Positions 33,752 through 42,709 of a DNA stretch of 64,000 nucleotides are shown here, piece after piece. This DNA is from JBDRNO01 sp043811005 (lineage in GTDB: Bacteria; Bacteroidota; Bacteroidia; NORP154). The notes below the pieces were generated by a model, which saw only the letters and a program-made list of their open reading frames with translations, had not been told where the DNA came from and did no database searches. How positions within the stretch are numbered: position 1 is the first letter of the stretch; each line of letters starts with the position of its first letter. The stretch spans positions 36,386 through 100,385 of the forward strand of contig JBDRNO010000260.1 in the NCBI GenBank assembly GCA_043811005.1. Reading direction: 5' to 3'. The position numbers and the translations under genes were made by a program.

Positions 33752-35140
33752 ATGGAATACAGAATAGAAAAAGACACCATGGGCGAAGTAAAGGTTCCTA
33801 CTGATAAATACTGGGGTGCTCAAACAGAAAGATCCAGAAACAATTTCAAGATAGGCGGCCAGATAATGCCCCTTGAGATAATAAGGGGCTTTGCCTATTT
33901 AAAAAAGGCCGCGGCTCAGACCAATTGCGAACTGGGTGTATTACCCAAGGAAAAAGCCGATGTGATAAGCCAGGTATGTAATGAAATATTAGAAGGCAAG
34001 TTGGATGATCATTTCCCTTTGGTTGTTTGGCAAACCGGCTCAGGCACACAAAGCAATATGAATGTCAATGAGGTTGTCTCCAACAGGGTGCATGTACTGC
34101 AAGGGTATAAAATGGGGGAAGGACAAAAGTTCATCCATCCTAATGATGATGTCAATAAATCGCAATCCTCCAACGACACATTTCCAACTGCCATGCACAT
34201 TGCTGCTTACAAGATGATCATGGAAACGACAATCCCCGGTGTTGAGCAATTAAGAGATTCCCTAAAACAAAAAACCGAGGCATTTAAAGATGTTGTGAAA
34301 ATCGGAAGAACGCATCTTATGGATGCAACTCCGTTAACCCTTGGACAGGAGTTTTCGGGATACGCCTCTCAATTGGATCACGGTTTAAATGCTCTGAAAA
34401 ACACTTTGGCACATCTTTCTGAATTAGCGCTTGGAGGCACTGCGGTGGGAACTGGAATAAACACCCCCAGGGGGTATTCTGAATTGGTTGCTAAAAAGAT
34501 CTCTGAATTGTCCGGTTTACCCTTTGTGTCTGCGAAAAACAAATTTGAAGCATTGGCTGCTCATGATGCTATGGTAGAAACATCGGGAGCATTAAAACAA
34601 TTAGCAGTTAGCTTAATGAAAATTGCCAATGATCTTCGCTTGTTGGCATCTGGACCGAGATGCGGTATCGGGGAAATAATGTTACCAGCCAATGAACCGG
34701 GTTCGTCAATTATGCCAGGGAAAGTGAATCCTACTCAATGTGAGGCAATGACAATGGTGTGTGCACAGGTAATTGGCAATGATGTTGCGATCAGCATAGG
34801 TGGAATGAACGGTCACTTTGAGTTGAATGTATTTAAAACCGTAATGATCTTTAATTTGCTTATGTCAGCGCGTTTGATCGGTGATGCATGTGTTTCTTTC
34901 GATGATAATTGTGTGGCTGGTATTGAGCCAAGCCACCATGCAATAAAAGAAAATCTGGAAAATTCATTGATGCTCGTAACTGCCTTGAATCCTCATATTG
35001 GATATGAAAAAGCCGCTGAAATTGCTAAAACAGCCCATAAAAACGGAACTACCTTGAGGGAGGAAGCAATTAAGCTTGGCTATCTTACAGATGAGCAATT
35101 TGATGAGTGGGTACAGCCGGAGAAGATGATTGGAGCTTAA
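33752..35140 (+). CDS. fumC: Class II fumarate hydratase
   Basis: FumC reversibly hydrates fumarate to malate in the TCA cycle and needs no iron-sulfur cluster. The 462-aa length is right for the family when started at MEYRIEKDTMGEV (33752). The open frame upstream of that contains the palindromic repeat and is rejected. Signatures are TQSNMNVNEV, GRTHLMDATPLTLGQE, and the fumarase/aspartase signature GSSIMPGKVNPTQCE (about 318). Fumarase is preferred over aspartase from the start region (RIEKDTMGEVKVPTDKYWGAQTERS type) and the length. Confidence 0.95.
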   Translation: MEYRIEKDTMGEVKVPTDKYWGAQTERSRNNFKIGGQIMPLEIIRGFAYLKKAAAQTNCELGVLPKEKADVISQVCNEILEGKLDDHFPLVVWQTGSGTQSNMNVNEVVSNRVHVLQGYKMGEGQKFIHPNDDVNKSQSSNDTFPTAMHIAAYKMIMETTIPGVEQLRDSLKQKTEAFKDVVKIGRTHLMDATPLTLGQEFSGYASQLDHGLNALKNTLAHLSELALGGTAVGTGINTPRGYSELVAKKISELSGLPFVSAKNKFEALAAHDAMVETSGALKQLAVSLMKIANDLRLLASGPRCGIGEIMLPANEPGSSIMPGKVNPTQCEAMTMVCAQVIGNDVAISIGGMNGHFELNVFKTVMIFNLLMSARLIGDACVSFDDNCVAGIEPSHHAIKENLENSLMLVTALNPHIGYEKAAEIAKTAHKNGTTLREEAIKLGYLTDEQFDEWVQPEKMIGA

Positions 35141-35237
35141 CTAGAATAAGGTCATTAAAAAAGTCGTTAATGATAATTTTGTTGATGTAAATAAACAAGT
35201 AGGCAGTTGGCAGTCGGCAAAAAATTAATAAAAAGAG

Positions 35238-36359
35238 CTAATAAATAGCTCCTCCAATATTATCTTTCAAAGCGCCTGTAACAGATTTTAAACAATTAAT
35301 TTCATTCCGCATTCTCAAAACACCTAAGAAAGCAAAAATCAACGCTTCCTTGAAATCAATAATGTTTTTTTCAGGAATTATGATTTGATAGTTTGAAAGG
35401 GCTTTTATCCTGTTAATTAATAAAACATTATACACTCCTCCGCCTGTGATTAACATTCGGCAGTTAACAGCGGACGATTGACTGATTTTATTGATTTGAA
35501 CAGCAATATGTTCACAAACAGTTCTCAGTTTGTCTCTTACTGGAATATCGTATTTTTCTATGACAGGAAAAAAAAATCCGGTACACCATTCTTTACTGAG
35601 TGATCTAGGTGGGGATTTTTGGTAAAAGGAAATCTGGTTTAATTCTTTGAGCAAGTCATTATTAATTTTTCCTGACGCAGCAATATTACCTTTGTCATCA
35701 TAATCTATCCCTTCTGTATTCAACTTATCAGGGATTTCTTTCACCAATTTATTCAGAACAATGTTCACCGGGCAAATGTCGAATGCAATTCTTTTTCCAT
35801 CTTTATCAAAAGAAACATTTGCAAATCCACCTAAATTAAGGCATAAATCGTATTCAGGAAAAAGCAGCTTATCGCCAACAGGTACTAATGGCGCTCCTTG
35901 CCCGCCAAGAGCAACATCCAATGACCTGAAATCGCAAACAACAGGCAGGTTACACTTTGCTGTAATGGCTGCACCATCGCCAATTTGGGATGTTACTCCG
36001 AATGAGCTATGCACGGCAGAGCGGGCAGTTTTACCCGGCTGATGAAAAACCGTATGCCCGTGTGACGAAATAAAATCAACGTTTAAATTGTTTTCATTGA
36101 TAAAATTGTTGGTGATGCCACCTAAGTAATGGCCGAATTCTACATGGGTTTGAACAAATTTTAATGCGTTTTGTAATTCTAAATTCTGTAGCTTTTTAAT
36201 CCATTTGCTGTTGTATTTAATCGTCTTTGCTTCAACTATCTCATATCTCCATTCACTATTATCATTCAATCTGCTAAACCGGCAATATGCCATGTCCACT
36301 CCATCTAATGAAGTACCTGACATTAAACCAATTACATTATATTGTTTTGTTGAACCCAT
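35238..36359 (-). CDS. anmK: Anhydro-N-acetylmuramic acid kinase
   Basis: AnmK phosphorylates and opens 1,6-anhydro-MurNAc from cell-wall turnover to give MurNAc-6-phosphate for recycling. The 373-aa protein starts with the signature IGLMSGTSLDGVDMAYC and contains SHGHTVFHQPG, GDGAAITAKCNLPVVCDFR, GGQGAPLVPVGD and LNLGGFANVSF, all typical of the family. It is close to murF in the window, but on a separate transcript. A short GGCAGTTGGCAGTCGGCA repeat lies in the gap to fumC (35201-35220). Confidence 0.95.
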   Translation of the reverse strand: MGSTKQYNVIGLMSGTSLDGVDMAYCRFSRLNDNSEWRYEIVEAKTIKYNSKWIKKLQNLELQNALKFVQTHVEFGHYLGGITNNFINENNLNVDFISSHGHTVFHQPGKTARSAVHSSFGVTSQIGDGAAITAKCNLPVVCDFRSLDVALGGQGAPLVPVGDKLLFPEYDLCLNLGGFANVSFDKDGKRIAFDICPVNIVLNKLVKEIPDKLNTEGIDYDDKGNIAASGKINNDLLKELNQISFYQKSPPRSLSKEWCTGFFFPVIEKYDIPVRDKLRTVCEHIAVQINKISQSSAVNCRMLITGGGVYNVLLINRIKALSNYQIIIPEKNIIDFKEALIFAFLGVLRMRNEINCLKSVTGALKDNIGGAIY

Positions 36360-36451
36360 TGAATAAAAAACATAAAATTTCTCCAGCCAAGCCCGCTATG
36401 CACGCAAAGGACGCAAAAAGTATTATGATAGAAAACGAATTATTAAAAAAT

Positions 36452-36482
36452 TTTGTTTTCACAGGGCAAAAAATTATATTTG
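36452..36482 (+). promoter_or_regulatory. Consensus promoter of the acyl-CoA dehydrogenase gene
   Basis: TTTG (36452-36455), exactly 19 nt, then TATATTTG (36475-36482). This is a perfect Bacteroidetes promoter. Transcription should begin near 36488, about 30 nt before the ATG at 36519. Confidence 0.85.
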
Positions 36483-36518
36483 CCATTCTTAAATAATTTC
36501 CATTAAAAATATCTAAAA

Positions 36519-37658
36519 ATGAATATCGAATTTACAGAAGAACACTTAGCAGTTAAAGAAGCTGCAAGAGCTTTTGCACAGAATGATCTTTTACCAGGTG
36601 TAATTGAAAGAGATGAAAAAAAACAATTTCCCGAAGAACAAGTAAAGAAATTAGGTGAGCTGGGATTTTTAGGAATGATGGTCAGCCCTGAATATGGAGG
36701 AGGGGGGATGGATACTATTTCCTACGTATTGGCTATGGAGGAAATATCAAAAATTGATTCTTCCGTTTCTGTAGTTTTGTCGGTTGTGAATTCATTAGTC
36801 TGCTGGGGGTTAGAAGAATATGGAACAGAGGAACAAAAGCAGAAATACTTGGTACCTTTGGCTAAAGGAGAAATAATCGGGGCTTTCTGCTTGTCAGAAC
36901 CTGAAGCAGGATCAGATGCTACATCACAACGTACCACTGCAATAGATATGGGGGATCATTACCTGTTGAACGGCACAAAAAACTTTATCACCAACGGAAA
37001 CTGTTCATCGGTATATATAGTGATGGCACAAACAGATTCATCAAAAGGTCACAGAGGGATAAACGCACTTTTAGTAGAAAAAGGGATGGATGGCTTTGTT
37101 GTTGGACCAAAAGAGAATAAATTGGGAATAAGGGCATCCGATACAACTTCATTGATGTTCACAGATGTTAAAGTACCCAAAGAAAACAGGATTGGAGAAG
37201 ATGGTTTTGGTTTTAAATTTGCAATGGAGACATTGTCGGGCGGAAGAATTGGTATTGCTGCACAGGCATTGGGAATTGCATCAGGCGCTTATGAGTTGGC
37301 ATTAGCATATTCAAAGGAAAGAAGAGCATTTGGCAAACCAATTTGCGAGCATCAGGCAATCGGATTCAAGCTGGCAGAAATGGCAACTGATATCGAATCA
37401 GCGCGGTTGCTTTGTCTTAAAGCAGCGTGGCTAAAGGATATTCACAAGGATTACACAGTTGAGAGTGCAATGGCAAAATTGTTTGCATCTAAAGTAGCTA
37501 TGGAGATTTCTACTGATGCAGTACAGATACTCGGGGGTTATGGTTATGTTAAAGAATACCATGTTGAACGGTTGATGCGGGATGCAAAAATAACCCAGAT
37601 TTATGAAGGTACTTCTGAAATTCAGAAAATTGTCATTTCAAGGGCGCTGTTGAGATGA
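36519..37658 (+). CDS. Acyl-CoA dehydrogenase (short/medium-chain type)
   Basis: An FAD enzyme that oxidises acyl-CoA to trans-2-enoyl-CoA in fatty acid or amino acid breakdown. The 379-aa length is that of butyryl-CoA dehydrogenase. Signatures are GAFCLSEPEAGSDATSQRTT (FAD-binding), GGRIGIAAQALGIASGAYEL, RRAFGKPICEHQAIGFKLAEM, QILGGYGYVKEYHVERLMRD and the catalytic-base stretch QIYEGTSEIQ with Glu at about 363. Substrate chain length cannot be fixed. It appears monocistronic behind a perfect promoter. Confidence 0.94.
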   Translation: MNIEFTEEHLAVKEAARAFAQNDLLPGVIERDEKKQFPEEQVKKLGELGFLGMMVSPEYGGGGMDTISYVLAMEEISKIDSSVSVVLSVVNSLVCWGLEEYGTEEQKQKYLVPLAKGEIIGAFCLSEPEAGSDATSQRTTAIDMGDHYLLNGTKNFITNGNCSSVYIVMAQTDSSKGHRGINALLVEKGMDGFVVGPKENKLGIRASDTTSLMFTDVKVPKENRIGEDGFGFKFAMETLSGGRIGIAAQALGIASGAYELALAYSKERRAFGKPICEHQAIGFKLAEMATDIESARLLCLKAAWLKDIHKDYTVESAMAKLFASKVAMEISTDAVQILGGYGYVKEYHVERLMRDAKITQIYEGTSEIQKIVISRALLR

Positions 37659-37729
37659 TATGATTGATGCTAATATACGAATTAATACTAATGACGAATA
37701 ACCAATTCACCAATAAACCAATCAACAAA

Positions 37730-39031
37730 TCACAATACTTCCATCAATTTTTCCAGTTGAATTCCTCTCGAACCTTTAATCAGGATAAATGAATTTATGA
37801 TGTTCCGGTGTTTGAGCCAGTTGTAAGCTGCATTAACATCAGCAAAGTGGGTGCACTTAACGCTTCTTTTTGCTTTTGAGAAGTTATCACCAACAAGTAT
37901 TATCTGTATGAAATCTTGATCTTTTATTAATTTAATTATTGCTTTATGTTCTTTTAACCCAAATGATCCCAATTCAAGCATGTCTCCTAAAATTATAATT
38001 TTATTTTCTGCCTGAATTTGAGAGAAATTACTGATGGCAGCCGCCATATTCGTTGGATTGGCGTTGTATGCATCCAACAGTACTTTATTTTTTTTGGTTT
38101 TAATAATCTGTCCCCTGTTATCTGCCGGCTTGTAATTTTCAATAGCTTGTTTGATCTCTGATCCCTTCACTTTGAAATAACTTCCTATACAGATAGCTGC
38201 CATAATATTTTCAAAGTTGTGTTTGCCAAAAAGCTGAGTATTAATAAAGGTTTCCCATTTAAGTTGTACTGGATTGATATTTATTATTTTCCCTCTGTAA
38301 TTTGCTGCTTTTGAGGCGCCATATGTAAAGCATGTATATTGCCACGCCTTAGTAATATTTTGTTCTTTCAACATTTTGATTAAAAGTTCATTATCAGAGT
38401 TGACGAAAAAAACACCTTTGTTTTGTTTTAAATAGGAATATAATTCTTTTTTAGCATTTATTACCCCTTCTTCACCTCCAAATCCCTCTAAATGTGCTTT
38501 GCCAATATTGGTTATTATACCATGATCAGGTTGTGCAATTTTACAAAGCTGCTCAATTTCCCCAATATGATTGGCACCCATTTCAATAATCGCAATTTCA
38601 GAATCATTAGAGATAGAAAGTATTGATAGAGGAACCCCAATGTGATTATTAAGGTTGCCCCTGGTGGCGAAAGTTTTATATTTTTTATTTAAAACACATT
38701 TTATCAAATCTTTAGTAGTAGTTTTCCCGTTGGTTCCAGTAATTCCAATAACAGGGATATTTAATTGTTCCCGGTGATGTAGAGCTAACTTTTGAAGGGT
38801 TTCCAAAACATTATTAACAATGATGAATCTTTCGTCTTTTTTATAATTGATTTCATCAATAATAACATAAGGGCAACCTTTATCAATAGCTTCTTTTGCA
38901 AACTTGTTCCCATTGAAGTTTTCCCCCTTAAGTGCGAAAAATATTGAATTCTTTTGTACGTTACGACTATCAATGCAGATTAATCGATGTTTGAGATAAA
39001 TAGAATATAGCAGAGAAATGTCTTCAGGCAT
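37730..39031 (-). CDS. murF: UDP-N-acetylmuramoyl-tripeptide--D-Ala-D-Ala ligase
   Basis: MurF adds D-Ala-D-Ala to the UDP-MurNAc tripeptide, the last cytoplasmic step in the peptidoglycan precursor. The 433-aa protein has the Mur ligase P-loop GITGTNGKTTTKDL (about 97), the MurF-typical ATRGNLNNHIGVPLS, AIIEMGANHIGEIEQL, GKHNFENIMAAI and LDAYNANPTNMAAAISNF. It lies 130 nt downstream of gldJ on the same strand; I recall gldJ and murF being neighbours in other Bacteroidota, which supports both calls. Confidence 0.96.
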   Translation of the reverse strand: MPEDISLLYSIYLKHRLICIDSRNVQKNSIFFALKGENFNGNKFAKEAIDKGCPYVIIDEINYKKDERFIIVNNVLETLQKLALHHREQLNIPVIGITGTNGKTTTKDLIKCVLNKKYKTFATRGNLNNHIGVPLSILSISNDSEIAIIEMGANHIGEIEQLCKIAQPDHGIITNIGKAHLEGFGGEEGVINAKKELYSYLKQNKGVFFVNSDNELLIKMLKEQNITKAWQYTCFTYGASKAANYRGKIININPVQLKWETFINTQLFGKHNFENIMAAICIGSYFKVKGSEIKQAIENYKPADNRGQIIKTKKNKVLLDAYNANPTNMAAAISNFSQIQAENKIIILGDMLELGSFGLKEHKAIIKLIKDQDFIQIILVGDNFSKAKRSVKCTHFADVNAAYNWLKHRNIINSFILIKGSRGIQLEKLMEVL

Positions 39032-39161
39032 AACACTAGTTAAAATTTAATACCCCGCCATTCTTCCACCAGCTGGGTGACGAATGCGGGGTATTTTTCA
39101 ATGTTCTAATAAAATTCCCTATTAAAGTCTGCACAGTACAGATTTATCAGGATATATGGAA

Positions 39162-40673
39162 TTAAAACCCAACAGGGCTTCCAACCCTTACCATAGCACA
39201 TCTAAACCCGAGATAAGCAGTTTCTTGTTCTTGATCAAGAAATCTTCTTGTACCCGGACTCATCCAGTAAGCCCGGTCTTTCCATGAAGCGCCTTTATAT
39301 ACCTTAGCGCGGTCATCTATTAAAGAAGAGGGGTCTTTACTGTATCCTTTTGTGTCATACATAACCCTTTGTAATTCATCATTAGATAGAGTTTCCTGTA
39401 AGTATTGTACACTTGATTCCTTATCAGCATCAAGAAAGTTAATATTATCTGCCTTTTTATAATTTCTTCTATCAAGGTTCTCTTCTTCGGTAACGTCTCT
39501 CCAGATAATTTTGCCAAGTGTGTCTTTTTCTGCAATTGCGCCTTCTTCATCTCTAAGTTGCGTCTTATACACATTACCTCTGTAAGATCTAAAGTCGTCC
39601 ATATCTTCAGGGGATAGAGGCCTGTAAACATCCATTACCCATTCACTTACATTACCCGCCATATTATATAAACCATAATCATTGGGCCAGTATGCATATA
39701 CTGGAGCGGTAACATCGGCATTATCATTAAGGCGCCCAGCAACGCCCATGTTGTCACCTCTTCCTCTTTTATAGTTAGCCATCATATCTCCCATATTTTT
39801 GGGTCCGGGATTTCTAACATAATGACCACTCCATGGGAATATTCTTCTTTCGGTCACTCTTTCAAAATATGTAGTGCCGATCAAGCCCAATGCGGCAAAT
39901 TCCCATTCAGCTTCTGTAGGAAGACGGTATCTGGGAAGCAGTATCCCATCCTCCATTCTAACTTTTCTAGTATCTTTATTGGGGTCGAGGTCAGGTATGT
40001 CAACAATCACCAAACCCTCATATTGTCCGGCATAGTATGCATCTGTATTAAAGTTGTCGTCTGCCACTTGGTTGGGATTTACATCAATAAGTCCTTCTCT
40101 GATAAGCAGGTATTCATTCACCCTGTCGGTACGCCAAGAGCAAAAATCTTTTGCCTGAAGCCAGTTAACTCCTACAACAGGGTACCATTGATATGCAGGA
40201 TGACGGAGATATAACTCAACATAAGGTTCATTGTAGGCCAATTTTGAGCGCCAAACCAATGTGTCGGGTCTGGCTTTTTTATATACTTCAGGATAATCTA
40301 ATCCGAAAACCCTTTTTATCCAATATAAATATTCCCGATAGTGAACATTAGCAACTTCAGTTTCATCCAAATAATAAGAAGAAACAGTAACTCTTCGAGG
40401 GACATTATCCCAGTTGTAGCCAGCATCCTGTTCTACTCTTCCCATGGTGAATGTACCACCTTGGATCAAAATTAAACCGGGACCTGTTTCTTGTTCTTCA
40501 TAATATGTAACTTCAAACCCCCCATTTTTAGGGTCATTATAATTCCAACCCGTCATTTGAGATGTTTCCTTACCACATGATACCATCAATACTAATCCAA
40601 TGACAGGTATTATTTTTTTTGCCTTTCTAAGCGCAGGGTACAGACAGACACTATTTTCAACTATCTTTTTCAT
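39162..40673 (-). CDS. gldJ: Gliding motility lipoprotein GldJ (FGE/sulfatase-modifying fold)
   Basis: GldJ is an outer-membrane lipoprotein needed for gliding and for stable T9SS components. The 503-aa protein has a lipoprotein signal with VLMVSC (Cys about 33), then the characteristic TGWNYNDPKNGGFEV. A formylglycine-generating-enzyme-like domain follows (ILIQGGTFTMGRVEQD ... LPTEAEWEFAALG ... YNMAGNVSEWVMD ... YLGFRCAMV) and carries insertions in the C-terminal half. GldK has a similar fold, but the opening motif and the murF neighbour favour GldJ. The upstream PorP/SprF-like gene on the same strand fits a T9SS/gliding unit. The N-terminus is longer than usual; Met residues within the signal region could be the true start. 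Confidence 0.86.
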   Translation of the reverse strand: MKKIVENSVCLYPALRKAKKIIPVIGLVLMVSCGKETSQMTGWNYNDPKNGGFEVTYYEEQETGPGLILIQGGTFTMGRVEQDAGYNWDNVPRRVTVSSYYLDETEVANVHYREYLYWIKRVFGLDYPEVYKKARPDTLVWRSKLAYNEPYVELYLRHPAYQWYPVVGVNWLQAKDFCSWRTDRVNEYLLIREGLIDVNPNQVADDNFNTDAYYAGQYEGLVIVDIPDLDPNKDTRKVRMEDGILLPRYRLPTEAEWEFAALGLIGTTYFERVTERRIFPWSGHYVRNPGPKNMGDMMANYKRGRGDNMGVAGRLNDNADVTAPVYAYWPNDYGLYNMAGNVSEWVMDVYRPLSPEDMDDFRSYRGNVYKTQLRDEEGAIAEKDTLGKIIWRDVTEEENLDRRNYKKADNINFLDADKESSVQYLQETLSNDELQRVMYDTKGYSKDPSSLIDDRAKVYKGASWKDRAYWMSPGTRRFLDQEQETAYLGFRCAMVRVGSPVGF

Positions 40674-40832
40674 AATATATTTTTTTGGGTTAAATCTCTT
40701 TTGGAGTTACGTTTAACGTAGATGAACCAAAAAAGGTTACTTGTTTAAAAAAATAGGTTGAATTATTTGTAAATTTTTATGAATAACTAAAAGAAAATGA
40801 TATTGGATTTTAGATATTAGGAATAAATCAGG

Positions 40833-41807
40833 TTAAAATGAGGGACAACTTATTGTTCTGAATTTTCTCTTTTTAGGTCTGCAATCAAATTGCAATGCGA
40901 AAGAGAACTCATGAGACCCGGCACTGGCATTGCTTAACTTAGAAAGGGTTATATCATAACTGTATCCAAATTTGATCATGCCTTGCTGGAAGCCAATCAG
41001 AACTATGAATGCGTCTGAATTTTTCTGCGCTTGTCTGTACCATAGACCACCAACAATAGGGCCTTTATTCATATATATCCCTATGTTTAATTGTTGAAAA
41101 TCCTGTTGTTTTTGAAATAATATATTAGGAGAAATGTTGGATTCTTCGCCTGTTTCGTCTAATGGAAAAATTGCACCACCGTGAATAGTGATCTTTACAG
41201 GTAATTTGGCGGCACCTGTAACGATAAAACCTTCTTTGGGTTGTGTTAAATGATGTACTGCAATGCCGCCAAAAAATTCTTTGCTAAATCCCAATATACC
41301 GGCTGAGAGATCAAGATTACCCATGGAATTGTTAACTTGTGTTTCTTTTGTTTCATAAATAAATCCATACCGTGGATCAATCATATCTCCAAAAGTAAGC
41401 TTCTCCCAGTCTAATTTTTTTTGTATGTAGCCCGCCTGGAAACCGGCTTTTATAGAAAAATTACGGTTTACATTTAACCTGTAAGAATAGATAAGACTTC
41501 CGGTAGTTGTATTTAATGTACCTTCTCCGGCACGGTCATTAAGGATCATCACTCCTATGCCACCTTGCAGTCCGTCAACATGTTGATCGTAAGATGCAGC
41601 ATATGTAACGAATGTTCCGGAGATAGCAGGCCATTCATTCCTGTAATTCATGATCATCCTCGGACATCTTGCAGTTCCGGCAAATGCTGGGTTAAGATAT
41701 AGGGGATTGGCATAAAACTGTGTAAACTCAGGATCTTGAGCAAATGAAAAATTCCCAAAGCTAATTGCCGAAATTATTATTATTGCAAATATCAGCCGTT
41801 TTAACAT
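40833..41807 (-). CDS. Type IX secretion membrane protein, PorP/SprF family
   Basis: PorP/SprF proteins are outer-membrane barrels linked to T9SS and to export of adhesins. The 324-aa protein has a signal peptide (about 1-24) and the family opening DPEFTQFYANPLYLNPAFAG, then NYRNEWPAISGTFVTYAASYD, GGIGVMILNDRAGEG and regular amphipathic strands to the end. Many paralogs usually exist per genome, so assignment to PorP itself is not possible. It is 159 nt upstream of gldJ. A minus-strand TATATTTG box at 41860-41867 is a probable promoter. Confidence 0.92.
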   Translation of the reverse strand: MLKRLIFAIIIISAISFGNFSFAQDPEFTQFYANPLYLNPAFAGTARCPRMIMNYRNEWPAISGTFVTYAASYDQHVDGLQGGIGVMILNDRAGEGTLNTTTGSLIYSYRLNVNRNFSIKAGFQAGYIQKKLDWEKLTFGDMIDPRYGFIYETKETQVNNSMGNLDLSAGILGFSKEFFGGIAVHHLTQPKEGFIVTGAAKLPVKITIHGGAIFPLDETGEESNISPNILFQKQQDFQQLNIGIYMNKGPIVGGLWYRQAQKNSDAFIVLIGFQQGMIKFGYSYDITLSKLSNASAGSHEFSFALQFDCRPKKRKFRTISCPSF

Positions 41808-41859
41808 AAGTATAGTTCCTTTACAGACGCAATAATACGATTTATTTTATAATATCTTG

Positions 41860-41867
41860 CAAATATA
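41860..41867 (-). promoter_or_regulatory. Putative -7 box for the PorP/SprF-like gene
   Basis: Minus-strand TATATTTG fits TAnnTTTG, about 52 nt before the ATG at 41807. The -33 element is not clear. Confidence 0.45.
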
Positions 41868-41907
41868 ACAAATAATTTATATAAATATTTTTTTAACTTT
41901 CAAAAAA

Positions 41908-42657
41908 TTATTGCAGGAAAGGATTGTTTTTCCTTTCAAATCCCATATTCGTTACAGGTCCATGTCCTGAGTACACCTGGAAATCATCTCCCAGGGCGAA
42001 CAATTTGGTTTTGATGTTTTCAATTAAAGTATTATGATCGCCCCCCGGCAGGTCTGTTCTGCCAATGCTGCCGTAAAATAAAACATCTCCCGTAATGACG
42101 AACTTTTGTTCTCTTTCGTAAGAAGCGCTTGTAGAGACATTCTTGAAAGTCCTATCTTCCGCCAATCCAAATGACTCCCGGCTCATTTGCGGAGACGGAT
42201 AGTTTCTTCGTGGAGCGTTATAACCAACAAGAACAATGTGACCCGGAGAATGACCGGGGATCAACAAAATCTCTAATTTTGAATTACCAAATTCAACAAT
42301 ATCTCCTTGGTTGAGGAAATTAACCGGATCTGGAGAATTTTCCAAGTTTGGAATTCCATATAATTGAGCTACAGAAGCAACGCTTTGCAAAACAGGCAAT
42401 TCCAACTTGTTTATTTCCAAATCCAAATCGTATTTTTCGGCAATAAACTGGTTCCCGAAAACGTGGTCAATATGGCAATGAGTGTTCACCAATTTAACCG
42501 GTTTTAGCTCATTTTCCTCGATAAAGCCAGTTAATTCCTGTTTTTCATGCTTTTCATAACAACCAGGGTCAATAATTACACACTCTTTGGTCTCATCAAA
42601 TAAAACGTACGTGTTTTCCTCGAAAGGGTTGAATATGAATGGATGGATATTAATCAT
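41908..42657 (-). CDS. MBL-fold metallo-hydrolase (glyoxalase II-like)
   Basis: A metallo-beta-lactamase-fold hydrolase of the short glyoxalase II-like type, probably acting on thioesters in the cytoplasm. The zinc site THCHIDHVFG is at about residue 56, with GHSPGHIVLV, ITGDVLFYGSIGRTDLPGGD and VYSGHGPVT after it. The start is set at the ATG of MINIHPF (42657), because the longer frame begins with a TTG that overlaps a -7 box (minus-strand TACTTTTG, 42667-42674). Between GYN and QKFVITGDV there are about 35 extra residues (APRRNYPSPQMSRESFG ... STSASYERE) encoded by repeat-like DNA at about 42108-42222. They would be a surface loop before the metal-binding Asp strand. Confidence 0.88.
   Translation of the reverse strand: MINIHPFIFNPFEENTYVLFDETKECVIIDPGCYEKHEKQELTGFIEENELKPVKLVNTHCHIDHVFGNQFIAEKYDLDLEINKLELPVLQSVASVAQLYGIPNLENSPDPVNFLNQGDIVEFGNSKLEILLIPGHSPGHIVLVGYNAPRRNYPSPQMSRESFGLAEDRTFKNVSTSASYEREQKFVITGDVLFYGSIGRTDLPGGDHNTLIENIKTKLFALGDDFQVYSGHGPVTNMGFERKNNPFLQ
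42108..42222. repeat. Repeat-derived insertion inside the MBL hydrolase gene
   Basis: CCTATCTTCCGCCAATCC-AAATGA and TCATTTGCGGAGACGGATAG are imperfect inverted arms, next to a GTAGAGAC unit (42131-42138) shared with the other GTAGAGAC-type repeats. The segment is in frame and absent from the usual family layout. The boundaries are approximate. Confidence 0.6.
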
Positions 42658-42697
42658 AACTAATGACAAAAGTAATATATTTAGCGAAAACTTGTTA

Positions 42698-42705
42698 TAT
42701 CTTTG
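42698..42705 (+). promoter_or_regulatory. -7 box placed for a leaderless mRNA
   Basis: TATCTTTG ends 4 nt before the ATG at 42710. Together with the minus-strand box at 42667-42674 it forms a compact divergent promoter region between the MBL hydrolase and the PD40 protein gene. Confidence 0.5.
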
Positions 42706-42709
42706 TAAA

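Noticed and set aside
42587..42709. Upstream extension of the PD40 protein ORF
   Set aside because: It overlaps the MBL hydrolase start and both divergent -7 boxes, and would bury the signal peptide.
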